This document shows positions 9,706-18,583 of a DNA stretch of 62,498 bases, piece by piece. The DNA lies in the NCBI GenBank assembly GCA_016190895.1, contig JACPPR010000028.1:1-62498 (forward strand), written 5' to 3'. Position 1 is the first letter of the stretch; each line of letters begins with the position of its first letter. The notes under the pieces are model-generated. The model was not told the origin of the DNA and did no database searches. It was given only the letters and a program-made list of their open reading frames with translations. The translations under genes were made by a program, and so were the position numbers. Source of the stretch: Chloroflexota bacterium (GTDB lineage: Bacteria > Chloroflexota > Dehalococcoidia > Dehalococcoidales > UBA2162).

Positions 9706-11561
9706 ATGAGGAAAAGTATTCTTTGGCTTGTGGTGAGTGGCTTGATGGCGCTGTCCCTGGTGCTGGCAGCCTGCGGCCCGACGGCAACACCAACGGCCCC
9801 AACGACTCCCACCACTCCGACTACCCCGACAGCTCCAACAACTCCCACAACTCCCACACAGGAAAAGCCACAGCAAGAGGCGGTGAAGCCTGCACCCGAA
9901 GGCCCCAAATATGGAGGTACGCTTACCTTCGCCCAGAACGGAGACCAGAGCGATTGGCGTCCGGAACGAAATATAACGGGGCGAATTATCGGCGCACTTT
10001 ACCAGCAGCTCTGGGAAGGCGACTGGTCAAGGGGACCAGCCGGCGGCTACGGCACCAATGAGGTTGACTGGGGGATGGGTAACAGCGACCTGTTTGAATA
10101 CAAGATGGGCTTTATTGCCGAGAGTACGAAATGGACAATAGATGAAGCTAAGAACCAAGGAACCATTGTCTACCAGGTTCGACCTGGGGTGACCTACAAC
10201 CTGAACTCAGCCAGCGAAGCCAGCCGCCTGGTTAATGGGCGAGAAGTGACGGCTGATGATGTCGTCTATGTCTTGAAGAGGGCGACTACCTGGAATCTAG
10301 CCTATATCTATAGCACTAATATCGAGCTGAGGAACGCTGATATACAAAAGACAGGCCCCAGGGAGGTTACTGTCAAGCTCCCTCTTGAGGCTTTCTACAC
10401 CGGCATAATCCGTTTTGGCGATTCGGTCTTTTTCTATCCTCCGGAGGTGGTGACGAAATACGGGGATATGTCAGATTGGAAGAATGCTGTCGGCACCGGC
10501 CCGTTCATTGTTACCGAGAACGTTCCCGGCAGTGCCATCGTTATGAAGAGGAGTCCCAATTACTGGGGGATAGACCCCGTAGGTCCGGGCAAGGGTAACC
10601 AGCTACCCTATATCGATACTTTCAGGATGCTTGTCATACCTGATGCCTCTACCCGACTAGCTGCTCTGAGGACAGGCAAGATTGACCACATGACCGGCCT
10701 TACATCGGAAGACGCTATCCAACTGCGCAAGCAGGTTCCGTCATTGCTGGAAAGAGTAGCAACATCGGCTCACGGCAGAGGCACACCGCTACTGATGAGG
10801 ATAGACCGAGCGCCCTTTAGCGATATCCGGGTACGCAAGGCAATGATGATGGCTGTCGATTTCCAATCGATACTCAAGAATTACCGGGGTGGTGTCGGGC
10901 AAATCCTGACCTATCCAGCCAGTAAAATTACCCCTTACGATAAGCTCTACCTTGACCTTGACGCGCCGGATTTCCCTGAGGAAGCCAAGGAGCTTTACAG
11001 CTATAACCCGGAAAAGTCAAAGCAGCTTCTGAAAGAAGCCGGCTATCCCAGCGGCTTTAAGACCGAGATACTCATCACCAGCACTGAGGCAGACTACTAT
11101 TCGATAATTAAGGATTACTTTGCCAGAGTGGGTATCGATATGAAGCTTGATATCGTGGAATCTAGCGTCAAGAGCGCAGTCACGGAGAAAAGGGAACACA
11201 AAGCGATGTCAACTGCCACCACGGGTCCCATAGCTCAGTTTACCTCGGGATTTACAATCCAGGGCGTAGCCGCTACAACCTCAGTATGATTGACGACCCT
11301 GTCATTAACGACGCGATGACGGAGATAAGACTGGCCGCCCTCACCGACCAGAACGAAGCTATGCGATTATACCGGGAAAAGATATTCAAATACATCGTCA
11401 CTAAGGCATATGCCGTCCCGGATGTCATCGGCACTAACCACGCTTTTTGGTGGCCCTGGCTCAAGAACTACTCCGGTGAAGAAGCCGTTGGCTACGATGA
11501 CTATAACTGGATGCAGTGGATATGGATTGACCAAGATTTGAAGAAGTCAATGGGGTACTAG
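9706..11561 (+). pseudogene. ABC transporter solute-binding lipoprotein (family 5), frameshifted
   Basis: The true start is the ATG at 9706, just after CGGAGGAAAA. The protein opens with a lipoprotein signal (MRKSILWLVVSGLMALSLVL, then AACG lipobox with Cys at about residue 24), then a Thr/Pro linker, then a family 5 (peptide/nickel/oligosaccharide) binding domain (YGGTLTFAQ, GREVTADDVVYVLKRA, NAVGTGPFIVTE). The frame stops at 11289, but the -1 frame continues without a gap as SRYNLSMIDDPVINDAM through to GYDDYNWMQWIWIDQDLKKS at 11561, the expected C-terminus. One base appears to be missing near 11266-11270. Either this is a recent mutation or a sequence/assembly error. No permease or ATPase genes are nearby. 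Confidence 0.88.
9781..9862 (+). repeat. Thr-Pro coding microsatellite-like tract
   Basis: Short imperfect units of ACTCCCACC/ACTCCAACC type encode the linker PTATPTAPTTPTTPTTPTAP and beyond, directly after the lipidated Cys. Such flexible linkers hold binding proteins away from the membrane; the tract length is likely to vary between strains. Confidence 0.75.
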
Positions 11562-11593
11562 TTCCGGCAAAGTAAGACCACTGACGGAAGATT

Positions 11594-11632
11594 AGCGGCT
11601 GGGAGAGGGCAACTCAACCAGCCGCTACTTTC
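11594..11632 (+). terminator. Likely terminator after the solute-binding protein gene
   Basis: A 9-bp perfect stem AGCGGCTGG / CCAGCCGCT (11594-11602 and 11618-11626) with a 15-base loop is followed by ACTTTCT. It is 33 bases after the stop codon. The T run is short, so it may be only partly efficient. Confidence 0.55.
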
Positions 11633-11680
11633 TGAGAAGTACAGGAATACCTTTGAGATTGGTATGGCAGTTGAGGCCAC

Positions 11681-11717
11681 TTGACAGCAATGTAATAAAG
11701 TAGCATAAATAATATGC
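11681..11717 (+). promoter_or_regulatory. Promoter and small palindrome before the UGA-containing gene
   Basis: TTGACA (11681-11686) is followed after 17 bp by CATAAA (11704-11709). The inverted repeat GCATA-AATAA-TATGC (11703-11717) overlaps the -10 region and could be an operator. The ribosome binding site AGGAGG lies at 11732-11737. Confidence 0.5.
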
Positions 11718-11744
11718 TCGAAAATAATCTGAGGAGGAGTGAAA

Positions 11745-13535
11745 ATGCCTGCAGCAAAAGACAAGGTCTATAAGTATCTCAATCCAGTCGGCATCCAGGA
11801 GCCGGTGGATATTCAACCTCTGGCGCCACGCCTGAAAACAATCGAAGGCAAAACCATCCATATCAGCATCACAGGCGAGCCGGATATCACCATCGCCCTT
11901 GAGAAAAAACTCAAGATGGATTATCCCGATGTCAACTGGACGATGAAGAAGTCATACACTCCTGCGCCGAACCAGTTGACGGATGAGGAAATTAAGACCA
12001 CCGATGGAGTGATAGTCGGCGTTTGCTGGTGAAGCGGGGCGGTATGGGGGCAGTTGCCCTACGTAGCCAAGCTGGAAGAAGCCGGTGTCCCGACGGTGAT
12101 GATTGACTTCGAGGACCAGGAAAGCATGATACACCATACCGGGCTGCAGCTCGGCTTTCCCAATACGCGAGTCGTCCATGCTTCACGGACAATTCCCGGC
12201 CCGGAGGATGTTGAAAACTGGGTAGAGGAAGTACTGGCTGGTTTGACCACACCATTAACGGCGAAAGAAAAGGAAAGCGGCCGCTTTGCCCCTCCCCAGG
12301 ACAGGATAATTTTCGAAGGCACTCTGGATGAAGCTCAGGTATTCTTCCAGCAGACCAGAGATGTACCCGTGCCTGTAAATGCGCCTATCTGCGTCTATTC
12401 GGATGGGCTGCCGATAGTAGCCCCCACCGAAGAGAAGGTGAAGGAAATGCTGACCGGCACCAGCCACAAGCCGGACGAGCTTATCACCTACCAGCGTGAC
12501 ATCCAACCGATGATGGTGGCGCCCCTGGGAGGCGTGGCTCAACAGGGACGGGGTGGGGGGATGGGAATGATCAGAAAGAAAGGCGAGGTGGTCTCATTCC
12601 ACCCCAATGAGTGGACAGCTACCGTAGAGAAGGTGGCGACGATTGCGGTTATGGCCGGCTGCAAACCGGAGCACCTGCCTGTAGTGCTGGCCATTGCCGA
12701 ATCAGGCTGCCGCACCGGCACCACGGTTATGAATAGTCAGGCTGTCTGCCTCAGCGGGCCTATTGTTGATGAGATAAAAATGAATACCGGATGCGGCATG
12801 TTCGGTCCCGGCAGCCCGGCCAACGCACCCATCGGCCGCGCTTACCAGCTGATGGCAATCAACCTCAGCGGCGCTATTCCGGGAGTGAACCGGATGAGCA
12901 GCCTGGGCAGTCCTATCAATAACGGCGGCACCTGTTTTGCGGAAAGAACCGCTTCCCTGCCTCCTGGCTGGAAGGGTTTGAACGAGGAGTTCGGCTTCAA
13001 AAAGAACGAAAGCGCTGTCATGGTAATGGGCTTCGAGGGCGGGCTGTCAGGACGCCAGTTCTCCCCGGGCGGCTACCGGGCATTACAGAAGAGCGGCCAC
13101 GGCGGTATCGCGCGACGTCTCGGCGTCAAGGGTATCCCCGGCCCGCACAACTGGCTGGAATACTACGTCCACAGCCTCTGGGAAGGCCGCGAAGGAGCCG
13201 TGACCCTGGTGATGGTATCCGAGATGGCCAAACACTTGCACGATTACGGCTTCAAGACCAAGGATGAGGTGTACGAGTGGCTCTGGAAAGCGAGTTTCAA
13301 GCCATTATCGGAATACAGAAACCGCTCCTGGGTCGACCTGACCACCAATGGCTGGATGGGTATCGAGGCACTCTCGGGAAAGCACTGGAAAGAGTTGCCC
13401 GACGATTACAAGTTACCGTTCGCGGGCAACAATCCGGGCATGAACTGCATCATCGTCGCCTCTAGCGAGGAGGAAATCTGTCTTAACCTCGAAGGCGGGC
13501 GCGGCACTGCTTACAGCGTCGATGCCTGGAGATAG
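11745..13535 (+). CDS. Candidate selenoprotein with in-frame UGA (596 codons)
   Basis: The ATG at 11745 lies 7 bases after AGGAGG. The frame runs to a TGA at 12030-12032 (codon 96) and continues in the same frame, without any other stop, to 13535. Both halves look like one protein: DGVIVGVCW-U-SGAVWGQLPYVAKLEE then EAGVPTVMIDFED, a Rossmann-like alpha/beta pattern. The UGA sits two residues after Cys94, giving a Cys-Trp-Sec motif typical of a redox site. A SECIS-like hairpin follows at once (12037-12068). The C-terminal 350 residues are Gly- and Cys-rich (LAIAESGCRTGTTV, MNTGCGMFGPGSPANAP). The architecture recalls UGSC-type seleno/cysteine proteins, but the local motif is USGA, so family membership is only suspected. 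Neighbouring genes stop at TGA, so TGA is not a general sense codon. An alternative is a nonsense mutation or sequence error. Confidence 0.7.
12033..12068 (+). promoter_or_regulatory. SECIS-like hairpin just after the in-frame UGA
   Basis: Directly after the UGA, GGGGC (12047-12051) pairs with GCCCT (12056-12060, one G-U) around an AGTT loop (12052-12055). The stem extends downward through U-A, G-U and U-G pairs with two mismatches to GGC/GCC (12038-12040 with 12066-12068). The loop begins 19 bases after the UGA and has a G within its first two bases. Both points agree with the accepted bacterial SECIS model (loop 16-37 bases after UGA, G early in the loop). Confidence 0.55.
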
Positions 13536-13540
13536 GGAAA

Positions 13541-13569
13541 CGTAGGGGCAAGGCATGCCTTGCCCCTAC
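13541..13569. repeat. Palindrome GTAGGGGCAAGG / CCTTGCCCCTAC
   Basis: A near-perfect inverted repeat centred on CATG, immediately after the candidate selenoprotein gene, where it may also end transcription. A related half-unit lies at 58137-58172, and a sister palindrome (GTAGAGACACGGC/GCCGTGTCTCTAC) at 22012-22041 and 57391-57418. Confidence 0.75.
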
Positions 13570-13648
13570 AAATATTCGTAACAATTAGCGCCCATATTAC
13601 CATCGGGGTGCTGAAGTTTTAATAGGAAGACTTTCGCCATTGCTATAA

Positions 13649-13803
13649 TAAAATCCCTCTCAATCTCCTTCCGATTCGTTTCACTCATACGGAATCCCGA
13701 TAAAATCGGGATGAATCGGGACTTTAATAAAGGGAGATGCCTTTGTTGTAGACACTCTTGCCTCAGGTATCCCCCTTTGACAAAGGGGGATTAAGGGGGA
13801 TTT
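13649..13803. repeat. Dispersed palindromic repeat, family A, copy 2 (with insert)
   Basis: AAATCCCTCTCAATCTCC at the left and CCCCCTTTGACAAAGGGGG plus ATTAAGGGGGATTT at the right match family A. The centre holds a second unit CCGATTCGTTTCACTCATAC then GGAATCCCGAT, which recurs at 14365-14425 and 52315-52365. Copies thus appear to nest. Confidence 0.75.
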
Positions 13804-14273
13804 TTCTCAGGCTTCCGTGCTTGCAAAACGCAAACATTCCCCAGTTTTGGTTCCGGGCACGCCTCAAGTCCCAGTTGTTTCGCCCAGATACGAAAGGCCT
13901 GGCGGCAATAGCGGCAGACATGCCCTTTGCCGAGACCGAGGCTCTTCGCTATCGCCCACTGGTTCTTGCCCCACCCCCCGAGGCAGCCGCTCTTGAAAAC
14001 AAGCTCCGCGTACTCGCTACCTGCCTTGAGTACATCAAAAGTGACTTCCGGACAGAGGGTTCGAAAGGCTTCGGCTTCCTTCTCAAGATACTCGGCGGCC
14101 ATAGGTGCTTCTTTGCCCATCCATTTGACCGCCCCCTCCGACCAGAGATGGTCGGCATACTCTTCCGGAGTCAGGCCGTGTTTTCTGGCAAAAGCCAGCC
14201 CGGCTAACTCGAACTTGAGCCGGCCGAGCGCCGTCCTGCGCCAGCTTCGACGTGTGTTATCCTTGTTCTCCAT
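13791..14273 (-). CDS. Cys-rich hypothetical protein, 160 aa (DUF6125-like)
   Basis: The likely start is the ATG at 14273 (MENKDNTRRSW); upstream codons in the frame come from repeat sequence (CGRGWVRGRE) and are probably not translated. The protein has a helical N-terminal part (LAFARKHGLTPEEYADHLW) and a C-terminal part with GCLGGWGKNQWAIAKSLGLG and HVCRYCRQAFRIWAKQLGLE. It resembles, from memory, DUF6125 / amino-thiazoline-carboxylate hydrolase-like proteins frequent in Chloroflexota and anaerobes, where conserved Cys residues may bind metal. No clear ribosome binding site is seen. The stop codon falls inside a family A repeat, so its extreme C-terminus may have been rewritten by the repeat. 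Confidence 0.6.
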   Translation of the reverse strand: MENKDNTRRSWRRTALGRLKFELAGLAFARKHGLTPEEYADHLWSEGAVKWMGKEAPMAAEYLEKEAEAFRTLCPEVTFDVLKAGSEYAELVFKSGCLGGWGKNQWAIAKSLGLGKGHVCRYCRQAFRIWAKQLGLEACPEPKLGNVCVLQARKPEKNPP

Positions 14274-14289
14274 ATGCAAATGAGTTGAT

Positions 14290-14460
14290 TCGCGTCCCCT
14301 CACCCAACCTCTCCCGCAAGGGGAGAGGAGGTAACATACATACACCCTCTCCCTTGACGGGAGAGTCCCGATTCACTCCGTTCATACGGGATTCCGTATG
14401 AGTGAAACGAATCGGAAGGTTGAAGTCAGCTATGAATAAAATCAAGCCTCTGGGGTGAGG
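14290..14460. repeat. Dispersed repeat, family E, copy 1
   Basis: CCTCTCCCGCAAGGGGAGAGG and CCCTCTCCCTTGACGGGAGAG units enclose the GATTC-ACTCCGTTCATACGG / CCGTATGAGTGAAACGAATC palindrome. Related segments: 39000-39080, 40335-40372, 52145-52385 and 57415-57485. Confidence 0.75.
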
Positions 14461-14478
14461 GTGAAAACATCCTTCTAA

Positions 14479-14883
14479 TCAAATCAGCTTAACCACGAAT
14501 GGCACTACCAGCGCGACAAAACCGAAAGACAGTACCACAATCATAAACAGGTTGTATCTGGTGCGGTAATCACCCAGCAACGAGGCATCATAGTAGCCTT
14601 CTACGCCCTGGTCTTTATACATTCTCAGGAGGCCTTCCAGCAGTTTTTTCCTGGATTGCCTGCCCTTTATCAGCCCGGTTTCCACGACTAGATTCATCAC
14701 TATGAGAAGCAGTATCAAAATATAGAAAACGATATCTGTTGCAACTCCTCCAGCCCTTGAAATACCGGAATTTATGCCCAGGATTATCAGGTTAAGAAAG
14801 ATGCCAGCTAGAACAAACAGGGTGTCGGTGCGGGTATTGGTATTGAGTTCCTCGATAATATGCTCGTGGACTCGCTCTATCAT
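14479..14883 (-). CDS. Small membrane protein, 134 aa
   Basis: The start is the ATG at 14883 (MIERVHEHIIEELN), supported by AGGAGGT (14887-14893 on the minus strand). Three hydrophobic helices are visible: TLFVLAGIFLNLIILGI, DIVFYILILLLIVMNLVV and YNLFMIVVLSFGFVALVVPF, with a charged loop (KGRQSRKKLLEGLLRMYKDQ) between the second and third. I do not recognise the family. It lies just downstream of the NEW3-domain membrane protein gene on the same strand (36 bp gap), so the two may act together at the membrane. Confidence 0.75.
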   Translation of the reverse strand: MIERVHEHIIEELNTNTRTDTLFVLAGIFLNLIILGINSGISRAGGVATDIVFYILILLLIVMNLVVETGLIKGRQSRKKLLEGLLRMYKDQGVEGYYDASLLGDYRTRYNLFMIVVLSFGFVALVVPFVVKLI

Positions 14884-14918
14884 ATAACCTCCTTCAACTT
14901 CGCTCAGGATAAATCTTT

Positions 14919-15779
14919 TTATTCCCTGCCGAAGCGCCTGTAAATGAAGACAAATACGGCAACCAGCGCCACACCCGCAACCAGCCAGACCCAAATCCAG
15001 ATCTGGGCAGGCTTCACGGTGAAAAACAATTGGTGTATCTGCCGGGTTTCGTTTGCCTCGGCGATAAGGGTAATTTGTGTAGCTTCTATGGTAGCTTTGC
15101 CCGGTGGTCTGATGGTGACATCGACTGTTCTAAGGTTGCCGGGCGGAAGAGAATCTATCCGGTCGGGGTTAAAACCAATGACCCAGCCTTCAGTTCTATC
15201 CGAAGAAAACTCGATACCGGTGACGACCGTATTACTGATATTATTAACCTCCAGCAGGAAGGCATTGTCCTGCCCGGCTCGTACCTCGTTGGGGAAGGGC
15301 ACACGGTTGGGGGAAAGCAACATCAAGTTCAGGGCTGCCACTTTCACTATTACGGTGAAGTTCTGCACCTTTCGCGTTTCCTTTGCCTCGGCGATAATGT
15401 TAATCGGGTGCTCGCCCCTGACTACATCCGCTGGGGGCCTGATATTGACATTAATCGTCTGAAGACTCTCAGGATTGAGCGAAGGTATTATGCCTGGCTC
15501 AAAGTCAATGGACCAACCTCCTCCTTTGTCTGAAGATAGTTTGATATCGGTGATGATATTTTTACTAACGTTTTTGACTTCCAGAAAGAGGGGATTACTT
15601 TTACCAACCTCAACTTCAATAATGGTGCCGGAGCGGTTAGGCACCAGCTTTAAAGTCAGTTCTCCTTGCTGCGCCAGGGCCGGTTGAGCGAACGCGAAAA
15701 AGGGCAGTAACGATACTGCAAGCAAGAAAAACTTGCCGGACTTAGAGAAGGCAGTCTGAAAAGAAATATCTCTTGACAT
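14919..15779 (-). CDS. Secreted membrane-anchored NEW3-domain protein, 286 aa
   Basis: Start chosen at the ATG at 15779 (MSRDISFQ), which has AAGG nine bases upstream; the ATG at 15788 would have no room for a ribosome binding site. An N-terminal signal peptide (FFLLAVSLLPFFAFAQPALA, cleavage near AQQ) precedes two similar Ig-like repeats of about 110 residues, each with FLEV(K/N)N(V/I)S(K/N), GW.I.F.P and RTVDVTIRPP / QTINVNIRPP. These match the NEW3 (alpha-galactosidase-associated) fold. A C-terminal helix (WIWVWLVAGVALVAVFVFIY) and RRFGRE anchor it, leaving the repeats outside. Its role is unknown; similar proteins accompany exporters or surface structures. Confidence 0.8.
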   Translation of the reverse strand: MSRDISFQTAFSKSGKFFLLAVSLLPFFAFAQPALAQQGELTLKLVPNRSGTIIEVEVGKSNPLFLEVKNVSKNIITDIKLSSDKGGGWSIDFEPGIIPSLNPESLQTINVNIRPPADVVRGEHPINIIAEAKETRKVQNFTVIVKVAALNLMLLSPNRVPFPNEVRAGQDNAFLLEVNNISNTVVTGIEFSSDRTEGWVIGFNPDRIDSLPPGNLRTVDVTIRPPGKATIEATQITLIAEANETRQIHQLFFTVKPAQIWIWVWLVAGVALVAVFVFIYRRFGRE

Positions 15780-15809
15780 AATTAACATCCTTGGATAAGG
15801 GTATCAGCA

Positions 15810-15971
15810 TTACTTCGGCTTGTCAATCTCTTTCTTCTGACCCAACCGCTTCTGGACAGCTTGCTTGTAGATAGTAGCCAGCCCTTTGCCGTGCTTCTGT
15901 ATCCGCTCCTGCTTTTTCTTAAGCTTCTTTTCCCGGCGCTCTTGCCTCGTTTCAGCGTTATTATCGGCCAC
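15810..15971 (-). CDS. 53-aa basic protein coupled to uvrB
   Basis: A GTG at 15971 overlaps the last codons of uvrB (stop 15961-15963) and opens a 53-codon frame ending in TAA at 15810. The product is extremely rich in Lys, Arg and Gln ([20 protein letters not shown]) and ends [14 protein letters not shown]; the first half should be a long charged helix. The uvrB end overlaps it by 11 bases, which suggests translational coupling. No family is recognised. Such a basic helix could bind nucleic acid, but that is a guess. Codon structure is uninterrupted and fills the gap before the NEW3 gene, which supports it being real. Confidence 0.55.
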   Translation of the reverse strand: MADNNAETRQERREKKLKKKQERIQKHGKGLATIYKQAVQKRLGQKKEIDKPK

Positions 15972-17955
15972 TCTTAATCTCCGCGTAATCGAACTCTTTC
16001 CTTAAATCGAAGATGCGGTCGCGCAGCAAGGCCGCTTTCTCAAAATCAAGGTTCTTGGCAGCTGCCTTCATCTGGGATTCCAGGTCCTTAATCAGGCGGA
16101 TAACATCCTCTTTGGAAGTAACCGCTCCCGCCATGTAAGGCGTCTTGGTTTCCGCAACCTGCTTCACCCGCTCGGTAATATCCTTGATGGCTTTCCTGAT
16201 TCCCTGCGGGGTGATGCCGTGCTCGGCATTATAGGCTTCCTGAATCGCGCGGCGGCGTTTGATTTCCTCCATCGCCGCTTTCATCGAACGGGTAATGGTA
16301 TCAGCATACATAATGACATGCCCATCGATGTGCCGGGAGGCGCGCCCCATCGTCTGGATGAGGGAGCCTTCCGACCTCAGAAAGCCCTCCTTATCGGCAT
16401 CGAGAATCGCCACCAGGCTCACCTCGGGCAGGTCCAACCCCTCACGTAAGAGGTTGATGCCGACAACGACATCATACACGCCGAGGCGGAGGTCGCGCAG
16501 TATCTCCACACGCTGTAGAGTATCGATTTCAGAATGGAGGTAATGAGTCTTAATCCCCAATTCAATCAAATAGTCGGCAAGTTCCTCGGCCATCCGCTTG
16601 GTCAGGGTGGTTACCAGGGAGCGCTCGCCTTTGGCGACCCGCTTCCTTATCTCTTCAAGCAGGTCATCGATTTGCCCCTTGGTCGGCTTGATTTCAAAGG
16701 TCGGCTCCAGCAGGCCGGTCGGCCTGACCAGTTGCTCCACCACCTGCTGGCTATGTTTGTATTCATAAGGCCCCGGCGTTGCCGAGACAAAGACAGCTTG
16801 GTTGATATGCTGTTCGAATTCACCGAAGCTGAGCGGGCGGTTGTCCAGCGCCGAGGGCAGACGGAAGCCATAATCCACCAGCGTCTGTTTGCGGGCGCGG
16901 TCGCCATTGAACATCCCGTTAAGCTGGGGAATGGTCATATGGGATTCATCGATGAGAAGCAGGAAATCATCAGGAAAGTAGTCCAGCAACGTCCAGGGCG
17001 GGCTGCCGGGGGCGCGGCCGGCCAGGGGGCGGGAGTAGTTTTCAATACCGGTGCAATAACCGGCCTCCCGCATCATTTCCAAATCGTAGTTCGTCCTCTG
17101 TTCCAGCCGGGAGGCTTCCAGCAGCTTGCCCTGCTCTTTCAGTTCCTTCAGCCGGGCAGTCAGCTCATCTTCGATACTCACGATTGCTTTCTGCAGCTTG
17201 TCCTGGGAAGTCACGAAGTGCTTCGCCGGGTAGATGGCGATTGACTCAAGCTCAGACAGTATTTCGCCGGTGAGCGGGTCGATTTGGACGATGCGCTCGA
17301 CCTCATCGCCGAAAAACTCAACTCTCAGGCCGATTTCCTCGTAGGCCGGCTGTATTTCAAGAGTATCGCCGCGGACGCGGAACTTGCCCCGGCTAAAATC
17401 GGAATCATTACGCTCGTACTGCATCTCCACCAGCCGGCGCAGGAGGCGGTAGCGGTTATAGCTTTCCCTCTTCTTTAGATTCAAAACGAAGCTGTAGTAT
17501 TCCTCCGGCTGGCCCAGGCCGTAGATGCAGGAGACCGAAGCCACGATGACGACATCCCGGCGCTCGAAGAGAGCGCGGGTGGCGGCGTGGCGCAGCTTAT
17601 CGATTTCGTCATTGATATCGGCATCTTTTTCGATGTAGAGGTCGATTTGGGGCACGTAGGCTTCCGGCTGGTAGTAATCGTAGTAGCTGACGAAGAACTC
17701 GACCGAGTTCTCGGGGAAAAACTCTTTGAACTCCTGGTAAAGCTGAGCAGCCAGGGTCTTGTTGTGGCTGATGACCAGGGTGGGCCGTTTTACCCGCTCG
17801 ATGACGTTTGCCATGGTGAAAGTCTTGCCGCTGCCGGTCACGCCCAGCAGCGTCTGCTGCTTCAAACCCTTATCCAGGCCCTCGACCAGCTTATCCACCG
17901 CCTGAGGCTGGTCGCCCGTCATTTTGAAATCAGATACTATCTTGAAATCTGGCAT
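15961..17955 (-). CDS. uvrB: Excinuclease ABC subunit B
   Basis: A 664-aa protein of standard UvrB length. Visible features are the Walker A GVTGSGKT (about residues 38-45), the damage-probing beta-hairpin region [12 protein letters not shown], the helicase box [12 protein letters not shown], motif [26 protein letters not shown] (given for position near residue 515), QTMGRASRH, and the C-terminal UVR helix pair [20 protein letters not shown] that contacts UvrC. UvrB verifies DNA lesions delivered by UvrA and loads UvrC for incision. uvrA and uvrC are not in the window. A small basic ORF overlaps its 3' end. Confidence 0.96.
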   Translation of the reverse strand: MPDFKIVSDFKMTGDQPQAVDKLVEGLDKGLKQQTLLGVTGSGKTFTMANVIERVKRPTLVISHNKTLAAQLYQEFKEFFPENSVEFFVSYYDYYQPEAYVPQIDLYIEKDADINDEIDKLRHAATRALFERRDVVIVASVSCIYGLGQPEEYYSFVLNLKKRESYNRYRLLRRLVEMQYERNDSDFSRGKFRVRGDTLEIQPAYEEIGLRVEFFGDEVERIVQIDPLTGEILSELESIAIYPAKHFVTSQDKLQKAIVSIEDELTARLKELKEQGKLLEASRLEQRTNYDLEMMREAGYCTGIENYSRPLAGRAPGSPPWTLLDYFPDDFLLLIDESHMTIPQLNGMFNGDRARKQTLVDYGFRLPSALDNRPLSFGEFEQHINQAVFVSATPGPYEYKHSQQVVEQLVRPTGLLEPTFEIKPTKGQIDDLLEEIRKRVAKGERSLVTTLTKRMAEELADYLIELGIKTHYLHSEIDTLQRVEILRDLRLGVYDVVVGINLLREGLDLPEVSLVAILDADKEGFLRSEGSLIQTMGRASRHIDGHVIMYADTITRSMKAAMEEIKRRRAIQEAYNAEHGITPQGIRKAIKDITERVKQVAETKTPYMAGAVTSKEDVIRLIKDLESQMKAAAKNLDFEKAALLRDRIFDLRKEFDYAEIKSGR

Positions 17956-17987
17956 AGCAGTAATATTATAGCAGATTGGAGAGAGCC

Positions 17988-18030
17988 GTAGAGCCGTAGG
18001 GTGGGTGAAGCGAAGCGAAACCCACCACGT
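17988..18030 (+). repeat. RAYT-associated inverted repeat, left
   Basis: GTAGGGTGGGTGAAGCGAAG then CGAAACCCACCACG. The right copy at 18584-18630 (GTGGGTTACGCTGCGCTTCA then CCCACCCTACGGC) is its inverse. Together they flank the tyrosine transposase gene and resemble the REP-type hairpins these enzymes act on. Confidence 0.8.
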
Positions 18031-18031
18031 T

Positions 18032-18574
18032 TCATTCCAAATTCATCTTGCTAACATCCTTTGGCGCAGATTCTCCCCATTCCCGCCCATACCACCCTTT
18101 CTCAACAAATCTGCCAAAACTACTGTGCTTCCAATCCGAAGGCGCATTCACCAAACCGTGTTTCACCGGATTATAATGAATGTAATCGCAATGCCTGTTG
18201 AAATCTTCCTGGTCACGAATCTGATGCTCCCAGAACCTTCTCTGCCAGATACCTTTCTCTCCTTTTTTCATCGCCGATAGAGAAATTTTGCCATCGACCG
18301 AATCCTCGAAATGCCGGCTGAAGGTTGCCTTAATTTTCTTCCACCGGACAGAGAAATCTGAATCGTTTTCAGGCAAAGTCCAGATGGTGTGCAAATGGTC
18401 CGGCAAAACCACCAAAGCGTTAATATCGAACGGATGGATAGCAATTACTTTCTGGAAAGACATGTGCAGCAGGTCTATTGCTGGTGTGTCTTGAAATATA
18501 GGCAGCCTTTCACAGGTCACAACGGTGAAGAAGTAAACTCCGCCTTTCACATAAGAGCGACGATACTCAGGCAT
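18032..18574 (-). CDS. REP-associated tyrosine transposase (RAYT, Y1 family)
   Basis: A 180-aa protein with the features of IS200-like Y1 transposases domesticated as RAYTs: N-terminal [20 protein letters not shown], the HUH metal motif in [11 protein letters not shown], the linker [16 protein letters not shown], and the catalytic Tyr region [15 protein letters not shown]. RAYTs cut and join single-stranded DNA at REP hairpins. The gene is bounded by inverted repeats, with more distant similar hairpins at 52403-52456. Length and motifs are complete, so it may be active. It interrupts an otherwise repair-gene-rich minus-strand region. Confidence 0.9.
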   Translation of the reverse strand: MPEYRRSYVKGGVYFFTVVTCERLPIFQDTPAIDLLHMSFQKVIAIHPFDINALVVLPDHLHTIWTLPENDSDFSVRWKKIKATFSRHFEDSVDGKISLSAMKKGEKGIWQRRFWEHQIRDQEDFNRHCDYIHYNPVKHGLVNAPSDWKHSSFGRFVEKGWYGREWGESAPKDVSKMNLE

Positions 18575-18583
18575 GCGACAAAC

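Noticed and set aside
11255..11290. Programmed frameshift in the lipoprotein gene
   Set aside because: No slippery heptamer, no stimulatory hairpin and no internal ribosome binding site at the shift point; a mutation or read error is simpler.
11286..11561. Separate 91-aa gene after the lipoprotein
   Set aside because: Its sequence is the expected C-terminus of the solute-binding domain and it lacks its own ribosome binding site, so it is the other side of a frameshift.
12054..13535. Independent gene starting at 12054
   Set aside because: There is no ribosome binding site, the upstream frame is continuous except for the UGA, and the protein begins in mid-fold.
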